A stretch of 64,000 nucleotides of DNA from Metaphire vulgaris (GCA_018105865.1 CM030841.1:8854229-8918228); one strand, 5' to 3'. Positions 23,319 to 34,472 are shown, numbered from the stretch's first letter. Notes: generated by a model not told the origin, from the sequence alone. Translations and numbers: made by a program.

Positions 23319-24384
23319 CTAAACCAAAGACGATGCGTAGGAACAGCGAGGAGAGGAGGCAGCAGCAGCAGCAGCATCGTATCCGGCCAGAGCGGTAAGC
23401 CTAGCGGACTGGTTCCATCGCCTGGAATGCCCCGACATCCCTCCGGGTGACGCCACGTCCGCCGCCGCCGCCGCCGACGACGACACAACTCGCGATCCCG
23501 GATCCAGATCGACGTACGAATAGGAGTCCGTGTCGCCCGTCGACGACGTTCCAGGCGACAGAGACGCTTCCGTGTACCGGACCAGGTACGTCGTTCGCCC
23601 GCCGACGAGGGGCTTCAACCCGCCCCCGGAAAGCCTTCTCCCTTCGCCGCCGCCGCCGCCGCCGTCGAGTCTCAGAGCACCTGGGCAGACCCCTGCCCCA
23701 CCCCTCACCACTCCCTCCTCCTACTCCACCCTCGTAGTCGTAGGAGGAGGAGGGAACCCCGGTGGTGGAAAGCGGAGACGACGGAAACGATCCGCGCGGT
23801 CTCTGCAGAGGCTGGTAGGCGACTTCGAGCGGCGTTCCGGATCTGATCCTCCGGACCGAAGACCTCGTCGACGAGTTCTGACGGTAGATGGCGGCGGCGG
23901 ATCGCTCGCTGGACTGGATGCCCGGATTGACGACGACGACGCCGCCGCCGCCGCCGCCGAATGATTCGTCGCAGGTGTACGAGGACGACGACGACGTTGC
24001 CCCGTAGTTGACGCTGACGGAGGAGGTGGCAGGGGGCGAGGTCGGCGTAACCCCGTACCGGTACTGAAGGTGCGTCGCGGCGCTTGCCAACGACGTGGAA
24101 CTGGAGCGTCTCTTCGTGGACGGACTCCGGTCCAGACTGTTCAGCTGCTGGGCGCTTGGCTGCTGCTGCTGCTGCTTCGACCGCGGCGTCTTTCGCTTTC
24201 TGTCGTGGTCCGACTCCCTCTTCGTCTTCTTCTTCTTCTTCATCGCCGATTCCACTTTCTTAGCGCTGTAGCTTTTGCGTTTTCGAAAGACGACGAGGGA
24301 AATTGTCAGAAGGAGAAATATCAACAAGGAAACGGCAGAAGCACCGCCGACCAGCAGAGCTGTCGAGAAACCTTCGAAAATAAA
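23319..24384 (-). CDS. NETO-like protein, terminal exon (transmembrane helix and cytoplasmic tail)
   Basis: After acceptor TTGTTTCAG (or the internal AAG at 24372) comes a single strong TM helix, STALLVGGASAVSLLIFLLL, followed by TISLVVF and a basic stop-transfer FRKRK. The tail is about 300 residues, rich in Lys, Ser, Gly and Pro, with a KQQQQQ run. The TM frame stays open to 23401 but turns into an Arg-rich run from a (CGG)n tract. A second frame, open to 23319, looks more protein-like (TTYLVRYTEASLSPGTSS, DTDSYSYVDLDPG) and ends SSLV, a class I PDZ ligand pattern. A shift by one base near 23.70 kb would join the two frames. Explanations are a possible 49-nt GT-AG intron, an assembly indel, or a real difference. 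NETO1 also ends in a PDZ ligand. Confidence 0.6.
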
Positions 24385-24810
24385 CTGAAACAATATTATT
24401 AATGGTGCGACGTAATTACGTCAAATGCTCCTAAGATAGGCATGTTAGAACGATGAATGTCAATAAATAAATTTTCGCTTAATTAAATGGCTACCCATGA
24501 AAACAAGTGAAACAATAAAATTCACGATTCATAATTATTATATTAAAGAGTTTCAGGATATTTATAGGACAGATCGTATATAATATGGTAAATAAATGCT
24601 TGAAAAAGTCAAAAGTCAACATGAATTATCAAAACGCACTCTAATGACCCAGCAACAGTGGTCAATCTAGACTCCTGGACTCCGGGGGAAACTGACAAGG
24701 AAGGGGTGAAGTCAGCTAGGAGGTCTGGGGGAGCGCTGTCTATGTCAATAATATTGAACACAGCGTTTAATATTGTCTGACTTTCTGACTTTACTGAAAG
24801 GTGGTGATCG

Positions 24811-25207
24811 TGGGCGGATCTATAGAGGCACAGGGGAAACATGCCCCAAACCCATCCCCAAAACTTTTCCTTGATAAATTCTGATAATGTCGAGAAACCG
24901 TAAAGTCGACAAGGTACACGCGTCTTTTCTTCCTTTCAAATAGTTTTAAATAATAATAATAATAATAATAATAATAATCATCATCATCATCATCATCATC
25001 ATCATGAACTGACTATGGTGGCATATCGTACAAGTACTACTAGGACACCTTGCAACTAAAAACAGTATATCCTACAACGATCAATGTTCTGGATAACTAC
25101 GAACAAAGAGAGCAGTTTTATGCATATGGAGGGGCGGGCCAGACAGAATGGGGAATGGAACGCGAAGTGTGCCCCCCCCCAATTGAATTCCTGGATCCGC
25201 TGCTGGT
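24811..25207. mobile_element. MITE (GGGCGGATC / GATCCGCTG) abutting the LDLa exon
   Basis: The left end is GGGCGGATCTATAG, the right end CCTGGATCCGCTG. Flanks TGGTGATC / TGGTAATG suggest a diverged duplication. A relative at 46440-46672 shares the right-hand sequence. It contains AAT and ATC microsatellites. Confidence 0.5.
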
Positions 25208-25227
25208 AATGATGTCCGAGTAATTAC

Positions 25228-25389
25228 ATCCCTCCTCGTCGCTTTGATCGTAGGCGCCGCAGTTGGGAACTTTGTTGCAGCGGAGGGATTTTGCAATGCA
25301 GTATCTCGGAAGAGGGTTGCACAGAAGCTCAGATGTGTCGATGCAGTATTCGCCTCCTTTGCAGAGAAATTCTTGGCAGCTGTGTTCAC
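25228..25389 (-). CDS. NETO-like protein, exon 7 (LDL-receptor class A domain)
   Basis: Acceptor CTTCTTCAG after an extraordinary pyrimidine/GTT tract; phase 1 entry gives GEHSCQEF. It encodes an LDLa repeat: CQEFLCKGGEYCIDTSELLC, then RYCIAKSLRCNKVPNC and GAYDQSDEEGC. The D-x-S-D-E calcium box and the final Cys are present. The span is longer than the usual roughly 40 residues and has extra cysteines. The 3' edge is uncertain. The coordinate given uses the T|GTAATT donor, which in combination with an AAG|GT acceptor restores the last Cys and keeps the TM frame. Otherwise the frame continues (NYSDIITS) into a transposon at about 25206. Confidence 0.6.
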
Positions 25390-25416
25390 CTGAAGAAGAG
25401 GAAGAAGAAGAAGAAG

Positions 25417-25455
<39 letters not shown>

Positions 25456-25565
25456 AACAACAACAACAACAAGAACAAAAACAAGAAGAACAAGAACAAG
25501 AACAAGAAGAACAAGAACAAGAACAAGAAGAACAAGAACAAGAAGAACAAGAAGAACAAGAAGGA
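25390..25565 (+). repeat. (AAG/AAC)n tract forming the polypyrimidine/GTT region before exon 7
   Basis: On the transcript (- strand) this is a CTT/GTT run that ends in CTTCTTCAG, the acceptor of the LDLa exon. Confidence 0.95.
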
Positions 25566-25845
25566 ATTCTTCACAGTGAGAACTTTAAATTGCGTCGACG
25601 TTGCCATCAAGATTAAATAAAAAATATCAGCGAACGAAACGACGCTAAAAGCAATAATTTATTTTTTCACATCCAAAATGCGCCCCCACCGGTCGGCGCC
25701 CGGGGCGGCTTGCTCCTCTTCCCCCTAGTTACGGCTCTGATTAATTGCACATATTTTGCCTTGGTTCAGATCTTATCTCATGACCTAATCTTACCTCATA
25801 ATATAATCTTACCTACCTATGTATTACCTCATAATCTAGTCTTAC

Positions 25846-25955
25846 CTGCGTATGCACCAGATTTGATATCAGCCTCTTGCGATATCTTTACCGCCGTCCA
25901 CACAATGCGAAAACCGGCATCGTCTAATATTTCTGTACCGCTTCCAGCTTGAAAT
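25846..25955 (-). CDS. NETO-like protein, exon 6 (CUB2, last part)
   Basis: A 110-nt exon: acceptor TATTTGCAG, phase 2 in, phase 1 out (donor GTAAGA). It encodes FQAGSGTEILDDAGFRIVWT, then AVKISQEADIKSGAYA. The sequence DDAGFRIVWTAVKI is the closing beta-strand of a CUB domain. It completes exon 5 (SKSFRVVL-R-FQAGSG), and frame and domain logic agree at both ends. No other frame across this stretch is open in a domain-like way. The intron between exons 5 and 6 (about 7.6 kb) consists mostly of the foldback element and its host MITE. Confidence 0.7.
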
Positions 25956-26269
25956 CTGCAAATACGTTACGACCGTTTGATTTGAAAACTATAAATCGCA
26001 CAATCATTCTGCTGTTATCAATATACAACGAGGTTTATATGCAATCTGGATTTGATTAGTAGGTCTATTTTCAGACATACGTTTATCAATATAAGATTTA
26101 ATATAGCCTAGCAACAGTGAATAACATCGAAAACGAAAACTCGTGAAACTAAAACAGATGTCTTTCATCAGCTTTATTACAGTGGATCTAGAAACTCAAT
26201 CGGTGGCGTAGCCAGAGTTCCGGAATATATCCCACGACCGATCCCAGTCCCAATAGGGGAGTCCGTCCC

Positions 26270-26500
26270 CAGGGCCGGCCTTACGTTTTGCGGGGCCCTG
26301 GGCGATTTGGGGTTAGGGTCAGTGACAAGCAAAAACTAACGGTCCTCGACAATCGCGGCCCCCCGGCGTACGCAAAAAATCGTGACAAGCAAAAAAAGGG
26401 TCGTCAACAATCGCGAGGCCCTTCGAAGACTTTTGCGCGCCGGGCCTCTAGAAGAGCGGGGCCCTGGGAAAAGTCCGGGTTTGCCCAGGATTAAGGCCGG
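26270..26500. mobile_element. Left part of a hAT MITE split by the foldback element
   Basis: It starts CAGGGCCGGCCTTACG after TCCGTCCC (26262-26269) and reads to TTAAGGCCGG at 26500. Its last 9 bases, CCGGCCCTG, are found at 33520-33528 beyond the foldback, followed by CCCGTCCC (7 of 8 matching). Together these rebuild an ordinary hAT MITE. Confidence 0.8.
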
Positions 26501-26749
26501 TGTCGTATAAATTTATTTCCGCCATAAAATTATTTCCTGGGCGGAGCCTGCGGTTGCTAGGGAAATAAAATTATGTGGCATACGTATAAATTTATTTCCG
26601 TATAAATTTATTTCCGCCTATCAACATAATATCTAAAAATAGCTTTAATCACTTTAATGCATACGGTTAGTAGCAGGCAATAACTTTATTTTCTACATAT
26701 AACTATATAGCCTGCTGTTGGTGGGGAATTAAATTATAACCGGTAATAA

Positions 26750-28735
26750 ATTTATTTCCTATCTTCTGTCTATCTATACCTGTGCATAGCATTGGTTGGA
26801 AATGAAATCATATCCTATGGATGATAAATTTATTTCCTACCTATCTACACATAAATATATAGCCTACTGATGGCAGGAAATAACATTATAGCCGGTTATA
26901 AATTTATTTCCTAGTCTACGGTCTATCTATACCTGTATATAGCATTGGTTGAAATGAAATGATATCCCATGGGTAATAAATTTATTTCTAGGAAATAAAA
27001 TTATAACCGGTAATAAATTTATTTCTTATCTATCTATACCTGAGTATATCATTGGTTGGAAATGAAATGATATCCCATGGGTAATAAATTTATTTCCTAG
27101 GAAATAAAATTATAACCGGTAATAAATTTATTTCCTATCAATCTATACCTGTATATAGCATTGGATGGAAATGATATCCTATGGGTAATAAATTTATTTC
27201 CTAGGAAATAAAATTATAGCCGGTTATAAATTTATTTCCTAGTCTACTGTCTATCTATACCTGTATATAGCATTGGTTTGAAATGAAATGATATCCCATG
27301 GGTAATAAATTTATTTCCTAGGAAATAAAATTATAACCGGTAATAAATTTATTTCCTATCTATCTATACCTGTGTATAGCATTGGTTGGAATTGAAATAA
27401 TATCCTATGGTTAATAAATTTATTTCGTAGGAAATAAAATTATAACCGGTTATAAATTCATTTCCTATCTATCTATACCTGTGTATAGCATTGGTTTGAA
27501 ATGAAATGATATGCCATGGGTAATAAATTTATTTCCTAGGAAATAAAATTATAACCGGTAATAAATGTATTTCCTATCTATCTATACCTGTGTATAGCAT
27601 TGGTTGGAAATGAAATAATATCCCATGGGTAATCAATTTATTTCCTAGGAAATAAAATTATAACCGGTAATAAATTCATTTCCTATCTATCTATACATGT
27701 GTATAGCATTGGTTTGAAATGAAATGATATCCCATGGGTAATAATTTTATTTCCTAGGAAATAAAATTATAACCGGTAATAAATTTATTTCCTATCTATC
27801 TATACCTGTGTATAGCATTGGTTGGAATTGAAATAATATTCCATGGGTAATCAATTTATTTCCTAGGAAATAAAATTATAACCGGTAATAAATTTATTTC
27901 CTATCTATCTATACCTGTATATAGCATTGGTTGGAAATGATATCCTATGGGTAATAAATTTATTTCCTAGGAAATAAAATTATAGCCGGTTATAAATTTA
28001 TTTCCTATCTATCTATACCTGTATATAGCATTGGTTTGAAATGAAATGCTATCCCATGGATAAAAATTTATTTCCTAGGAAATAAAATTATAACTGGTAA
28101 TAAATTTATTTCCTATCTATCTATACCTGTGTATAGCATTGGTTGGAAATGATATCCTATGGGTAATAAATTTATTTCTTAGGAAATAAAATTATAGCTG
28201 GTTATAAATTTATTTCCTAGTCTACTGTCTATATATCCTGTATATATCATTGGTTGAAATGAAATAATATCCCATGGGTAATAAATTTATTTCTAGGAAA
28301 TAAAATTATAACCGGTTATAAATTTATTTCCTATCTATCTATACCTGTGTATAGCATTGGTTGAAATGAATTGATATCCTATGGATAATAAATTTATTTC
28401 CTAGGAAATAATTATAGCCGGTTATAAATTTATTTCTAGTCTACTGTTTATCTATACCTGTATATAGCATTGGTTGGAAATGAAGTGATATGCCATGGGT
28501 AATAAATTTATTTCCTAGGAAATAAAATTATAACCGGTAATAAATTCATTTCCTATCTATCTATACCTGTATATAGCATTGGTTGGAAATGAAGTGATAT
28601 GCCATGGGTAATAAATTTATTTCTAGGAAATAAAATTATAACTGTAATAAATTCATTTCTTATCTATCTATACCTGTGTATAGCATTGGTTGGAATGAAA
28701 TGATATCCTATGGGTAATAAATTTATTTCCTACTT
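26750..28735 (+). repeat. Left tandem array, approximately 109-bp unit, about 17 copies
   Basis: The unit contains TAATAAATTTATTTCCTAGG, AAATAAAATTATAACCGG, TATCTATACCTGTGTATAGC and GATATCCCATGGG in order. Four small palindromes recur (CCTAGG, ACCGGT, CCATGG, GATATC). Copies differ by substitutions and small deletions; some lack part of the unit. Confidence 0.85.
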
Positions 28736-29532
28736 ATCTATTTCATTGGCACTTGGCATTTTGGCGTTATCTTGATGGTATTAACTGAAAAACGGATTTC
28801 AATTTCCCTCGAAAAAGCATAGTTGAAAAAATGCTACAGTAGAGTAATATATAGTGAATGCTATCCTTAGCAACAAGAGATGGCCTTCATTAAAATGACG
28901 AGGAAGATACTACCAACAGACGATAAAATGCGTTTCCGGATTAGAAATCTCAATAGGCCTATCACTTTATCCTCTGTGTATAAGTCGACACTTAAAAGAC
29001 GATTTATGACAAAGCGCCAGAGAAAAACATGACATTTGTCGAAACAATTATTATCAGAACAACGATCATTAAATAAAGATCAGCTGTGCTAGAACAATGG
29101 CAAATCATTGGCATATTTGAAGTGGAATGCATGATTCAATTTTTAGTAGCATCCGCATTTGAAAATAAGTGTAAGCGGTCTGTTGTAGATGATCAATATC
29201 GACTTAAACTGTTAAACATACTCAAGACCACCCGTAGTGAGTTTACCGGAAAATGCAATTCTTTTGCGATTGATAAGCCGCTGATTATATGCAGATACGA
29301 TTAGACTTAGCAAGCAATAATGATGATAATGGCTATCTTATAATAATAACTATACGATTTCATATGAAGCATTGATTGGGAGGAAGTGAAGAAGAGGAGG
29401 CGAAGGGAAGAAAACCACAAAAGTACTTTAAACACAATATTCAAGTAATGCTGGTGCTACATAATTCCAGTTCCTAATGAACAATACTAGCAACTACCAT
29501 AAGCACCGACTAAGCCTAAATTCATCTTTGGA

Positions 29533-29897
29533 GTCGTCCATAAATTACGTCACGCGATTTTTGGCACTCCCTTACGTAACGCGACGTCACAAAACGTCGG
29601 ACCCCCTAAAATATGACGTCACAGGGGCCGACCTCCCCCGAATTTTCATCTTTCGAAAAGACTTGACAAGCAAGAAATGGCCATCCTTGTATTTTTTCCT
29701 CTCGAAAAACCATGACAAGCAAAAAAGGTCATAATTGTATTTTTCCTCTCCAAAATCCCTTACAAGCAAAAAATGTCAAAGGTAATCACCTAAAAAAATT
29801 TTGCGGGACGTCTCATTTACGGAACCCCCGTCCTCACACATCGTCACAAATGGCCGGACCCCTCCCTCTAACCGCGTGACGTAATTTATAGACGAGC
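29533..29897. mobile_element. Palindromic MITE with TAAATTACGTCACGCG ends
   Basis: The left end CCATAAATTACGTCACGCG is answered on the right by CGCGTGACGTAATTTATAG. The inside holds three copies of the GACAAGCAAAAAA-type motif. It is related in style to the TTAATTACGTCAA elements at 41.4, 48.0 and 51.6 kb. Confidence 0.6.
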
Positions 29898-29958
29898 CCT
29901 TAGTCTACTATATCTTACTCAAAAACCTAACCACAACAGAAGGCTATAAGCTTATATG

Positions 29959-30813
29959 CAGGGCCGTTTTATCTACTGGGCACAGTGGGCACTGTGCCCA
30001 AGGCCTACGACCTTTTCAGGAGCCTACGAAAGTCAGATGTATATGGAGAACATGAAGGGAGTAAAAAATAGGCCATGGCAGAAATTGCAGTCTTGCAGAT
30101 ACAAATTTAATAACGTTTAACTCTAGCAGTCACAAACAGTATAATATCTATTAATATGAGCACTTGAGCAGAGTTACGATATGTAAACCTTTTGGGTCTT
30201 TTCATAAGCAAGCAAAGTCACTTATGATGTCCTCAAATGTCATTTCCCGCATCGTCTTTTTCGAATGAAAGTAGTGCCAGGGAGGATAGTCATGTTTATC
30301 TTATCGTTGACCGAAGATAAGTTTTTATAAGTTTCAGTTTGGAAAATGAACGTTCACCTTTACAACTTGTTCCAAAAATTGAAAGGTAGATTCGGAAAGC
30401 AATATTTTCATTTGGAAAACGTATCACCATCCTATTCTTTATTTGAGCCATAGGCCAAGCATTTCAGTCACTCTTTTAATCTTGCCAAATATTTGTGAAA
30501 ATAGAAGAAAGTCGTCAATAATTGCCTCTTCCAGATCTGATGGATACACCATAACTAGTGCCTTGGCTTTAGAAACTGTTTCATCAGTTGACAGAAGAAA
30601 GTTGAACTAGATTTGAATTTTTGACATCGAAAACTGAGGAGGTGCATTCCAAAATCATCATTAAACATGAAGTCATAAAATAATGAGAAAGTGTTTAACT
30701 TTAAAGTTTAATCCACAGTTGGTTGCGTAGTTGGCAACTTGGAGGTTTCAAGTTGAGGAGGGCCTACGATTATGAGAGTGCCCAGGGCCTACGAAGACTT
30801 TCAAACAGGCCTG
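29959..30813 (-). pseudogene. Decayed hAT transposon with transposase C-terminus remnant
   Basis: It is flanked by a perfect 8-bp duplication CTTATATG (29951-29958 and 30814-30821) and starts CAGGGCCGTTTTATC. On the - strand, FPNENIAFRIYLSIFGTS and then ERSFSKLKLIKTYLRSTI are the hallmark of the hAT C-terminal dimerisation region, ending in stops. The element is much shorter than an intact hAT (over 2.5 kb) and is nested in the foldback centre. Confidence 0.8.
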
Positions 30814-30884
30814 CTTATATGTGTATATGGTTAGGACATGATTTTCTTTCCAAACAATGCTACATGATGCAGGAATAGATAGAT

Positions 30885-32690
30885 ATGAAATAAATTTATA
30901 ACGGGCTATAATTGTATTTCCTAGGAAATAAATTTATTACCCATAGGATATCATTTCCAACCAATGCTATAAACAGGTATAGATAGAATCAGACTAGGAA
31001 ATAAATTTATAACCGGTTATAATTGTATTTCCTAGGAAATAAATTTATAACCGGCTATAATTTTATTTCCTAGGAAATAAATTTATTACCCATAGGATAT
31101 CATTTCCAACCAATGCTATAAACAAGTATAGATAGATAGTAGACTAGGAAATAAATTTATAACCGGCTATAATTTTATTTCCTAGGAAATAAATTTATTA
31201 CCCATAGGATATCATTTCCAACCAATGCTATAAACAGGTATAGATGGACCGTAGAGTAGGAAATAAATTTATAACCGGCTATAATTTTATTTCCTAGGAA
31301 ATAAATTTTTAACCTAGGAAATAAATTTATAACCGGCTTTAATTTTATTTCCTAGGAAATAAATTTATTACCCATAGAATATCATTTTCAACCAATGCTA
31401 TAAACAGGTATAGATAGACCGTAGACTAGGAAATAATTTTATAACCGGCTAGAATTTTATTTCCTAGGAAATAAATTTATTACCCATAGGATATCATTTC
31501 CAACCAATGCTATAAACAAGTATAGATAGACAGTAGACTAGGAAATAAATTTATAACCGGCTATAATTTTATTTCCTAGGAAATAAATTTATTACCCATA
31601 GGTTATCATTTCCAACCAATGCTATACACAGGTATAGATAGACCGTAGACTAGGAAATACATTTATAACCGGCTATAATTTTATTTCCTAGAAAATAAAT
31701 TTATTACCCATAGGATATCATTTCCAACCAATGCTATAAACAGGTATAGATGGACCGTAGAGTAGGAAATAAATTTATAACCGGCTATAATTTTATTTCC
31801 TAGAAATAAATTTATAACCTAGAAATAAATTTATAACGGCTATAATTTTATTTCCTAGGAAATAAATTTATTACCCATAGAATATCATTTCCAACCAATG
31901 CTATAAACAGGTATAGATAGACCGTAGACTAGGAAATAATTTTATAACCGGCTAGAATTTTATTTCCTAGGAAATAAATTTATTACCCATAGGATATCAT
32001 TTCCAACCAATGCTATAAACAAGTATAGATAGACAGTAGACTAGGAAATAAATTTATTTATAATTTTATTTCCTAGAAATAAATTTATTACCCATAGGTT
32101 ATCATTTCCAACCAATGCTATACACAGGTATAGATAGATAGACTAGGAAATACATTTATAACCGGCTATAATTTTATTTCCTAGAAAATAAATTTATTAC
32201 CCATAGGATATCATTTCCAACCAATGCTATAAACAGGTATAGATGGATAGAGTAGAAATAAATTTATAACCGGCTATAATTTTATTTCCCTAGAAATAAA
32301 TGTATAACCTAGAAATAAATTTATAACCGGCTATAATTTTATTTCTAGAAATAAATTTATTACCCATAGAATATCATTTCCAACCAATGCTATAAACAGG
32401 TATAGATAGACCGTAGACTAGGAAATAAATTTATAAATGGCTAGAATTTTATTTCCTAGGAAATAAATTTATTACCCATAGGATATCATTTCCAACCAAT
32501 GCTATAAACAAGTATAGATAGACAGTAGACTAGGAAATAAATTTATAACCGGCTATAATTTTATTTCCTAGGAAATAAATTTATTACCCATAGGTTATCA
32601 TTTCCAACCAATGCTATACACAGGTATAGATAGACCGTAGACTAGGAAATAAATTTATAATCGACTATAATTTCATTTCCTCACTATATA
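30885..32690 (-). repeat. Right tandem array, same unit inverted
   Basis: The reverse complement of the left-arm unit, for example CCCATAGGATATCATTTCC and GCTATAAACAGGTATAGAT. It shows a partly different variant set (GGCTATAATTTT versus GGTAATAAATTT), so the arms have diverged or been homogenised separately. Several units form a repeating multi-unit block within the arm. Confidence 0.85.
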
Positions 32691-32917
32691 GTTATGTGTA
32701 GATAGGCAGGAAAGTTTAGACCTTAAAATCTTTCCAACTGATCTGGTATCGCTAAACAATTATATATATACAGTTCAGGCGCCCATAAAGTATATTTTTC
32801 CTCAATGGATAATGCAAATTTTCTACTTTTTACAGATAGCGTTAATAATTGACCTGTTCAATTTGTTCAAAATTGTTCAATTTGGGTTTTGTGCGCCATC
32901 GGCTGAAGCCCTGGGCA

Positions 32918-32990
32918 TTATGATAATAATAATGTGATTTTTTAGTGGTTTCTGAGGCTAAGCAAACCTGTGTGTAAACCACTGATATGA
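32918..32990 (-). repeat. LINE/SINE 3' tail fragment inside the foldback element
   Basis: On the - strand, GTGGTTTACACACAGG, then TTAGCCTCAGAAACCACT, AATCACATTATTATTAT. It is a further, diverged copy of the shared tail, inserted in the right shoulder of the foldback element. Confidence 0.55.
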
Positions 32991-33519
32991 TTGTGGCACC
33001 GTAGAAGTTTATTGACAAACCAATGAATGTACAGTACGAGGATGAGTAACACAAAACCACTGCAGAACAATATAACAGTGAGCGTAATACAACATTTAAC
33101 ACCAAGTGATTATTGCAATTTCTATCTCATTAAATGTAAACTTGAAGCTATTTTGTCAAATGGAAACTTGAAACTACTTTGTCAAAATCGCGATTGACCG
33201 CATTCGAAAAACAAATGATGGATAGGACGACTGTGATTGACTGTAATTGGCAGCCAATCGCCGTGGTTATAGGTAATGAATGTTTATGAACTTGTGTATA
33301 TGCATGAGATTTGCGTATGTGTTATGCCTTATGGCTCCACCCATATAATTGCTTCAAGCATTGCCATTGGTTGCCTGCAAAGAATTCCCAAGGAGGAAAT
33401 AAAATTATAGTTGTCGTTGCTATGGGAGGGCGGTTCTAATCTTGATTGACAGGCTATCTGCGGACCAATCAAAACTTGACCAGGAAATAACTTTATGGGG
33501 GAAATAATTTTATACGACA

Positions 33520-33528
33520 CCGGCCCTG
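33520..33528. mobile_element. Right tip of the split hAT MITE
   Basis: CCGGCCCTG completes the terminal inverted repeat whose mate is CAGGGCCGG at 26270. CCGG here duplicates 26497-26500. Eight bases of host flank (CCCGTCCC) follow. Confidence 0.75.
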
Positions 33529-33581
33529 CCCGTCCCTCCTCCCAGACCTCACTCTTTGCTATACGCCAGTGGACTGAATAC

Positions 33582-33711
33582 CTTAAGACCACCCTGAAGC
33601 TCTTCGATTTGAATTCTTTTTCGTTTCGAACTTTGCAGATTTTGTCGTCCGGACGTCCATCAATGCTGGCAAATCCATTATAGATGGCAACAAATGTGTC
33701 GCCGCAGTGGA
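33582..33711 (-). CDS. NETO-like protein, exon 5 (CUB2, middle)
   Basis: Acceptor TTTCTACTGTTTAG; phase 1 in, phase 2 out. It encodes HCGDTFVAIYNGFASIDG, then RPDDKICKVRNEKEF and KSKSFRVVL, giving the third and fourth CUB2 cysteines and the S.+F.+.L strand. The donor is AAG|GTATTC at 33581/33582. An open frame continues past it, but only this donor links to exon 6 in phase. The terminus of the 7-kb foldback element lies 62 bp downstream of this donor in transcript orientation, so this splice site sits at the edge of the insertion. Confidence 0.72.
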
Positions 33712-34135
33712 CTAAACAGTAGAAACAGACAATAGTATATATATATACACACATGTATATACAGTGTATGTATAATCTGTTTTTTAAAGAGTGCAGTGTT
33801 TTTGTCTAGACGGGGTTTTATCTTGTTATAGAAGAGTCAGCAAAGCATGTCTGAAATCTGCAAAAAATAAAATAGCTCTTTGCCGGAGATATTCATCGGT
33901 TTTCGCTTAGGGAGCACGGCATGACTTCGCAATTTCGAAGCTAATTTGACAAAAGCTGTGAAAATAGACAACAACAGCAACAACTACTGGGTAGGATTAT
34001 GAATAATAAATGTCATTATTTTATCATCGTTTTATATAAATTTTGTCTTCAGTCTGCTTGCGATTAGCGTCTGCATAAATAGGAAAGGCATATACTAACT
34101 ACTGCATATTTTTTTCTGAATTAATAGCATTGGGT

Positions 34136-34168
<33 letters not shown>

Positions 34169-34472
34169 CATCATCATCATCATCATCATAATCATCATCA
34201 TCATAATCACAATCATAATAATAATAAGCATAGGGGGCCTATACAGTAAGTTATCTATCTAATTTAATCAGTTTCTCTTTTTAAGAAATCAAGCCTTAGC
34301 TCAAAATACAGGATATTGGAAAGGGCTAAATGTAAATTACGACTTTATTAATAACTATTATTGGAAGAAGTGCCAGTATATTTACACAGAATTCTGCTTT
34401 AAATAAATAAACCTGAAATAGACAAGATTTCGTGATTACAAAACCCCAACTGCGAAACGTTTCCATAGTTAC

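Larger units (their letters stand above)
28736..30884. other. Central region of the foldback element
   Basis: Between the arms are unique sequence with one 72-codon frame at 29086-29304 (MLEQWQIIGIFEVECMIQFL..., not recognised), a palindromic MITE at about 29533-29897 and a hAT remnant at 29959-30813. No transposase for the host element was found. Confidence 0.6.
26501..33519. mobile_element. 7.0-kb foldback DNA transposon with inverted tandem-repeat arms
   Basis: The termini are TGTCGTATAAATTTATTTCC on the left and, inverted on the right, TGTCGTATAAAATTATTTCC. Similarity extends through CCATAAA.TTATTTCCTGG, about 41 bp in all. CCGG flanks both sides. Inside each end is a large array of an approximately 109-bp unit in opposite orientation, around a centre at 28.74-30.88 kb. 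No intact transposase frame is visible, so it is non-autonomous. Short TGT...ACA ends with a 4-bp CCGG duplication are features I associate with integrase-derived Ginger elements. Foldback architecture is also known in Galileo and Mutator-like elements. It lies in the intron between NETO-like exons 5 and 6. Confidence 0.75.

Noticed and set aside
23447..24402. + strand frames of 96-144 codons
   Set aside because: They are the antisense of the NETO-like terminal exon, open only because of GC-rich codon bias.
26750..32690. CRISPR-like array
   Set aside because: The repeats are about 109-bp tandem units without unique spacers and are inverted between two arms, in a eukaryotic intron.
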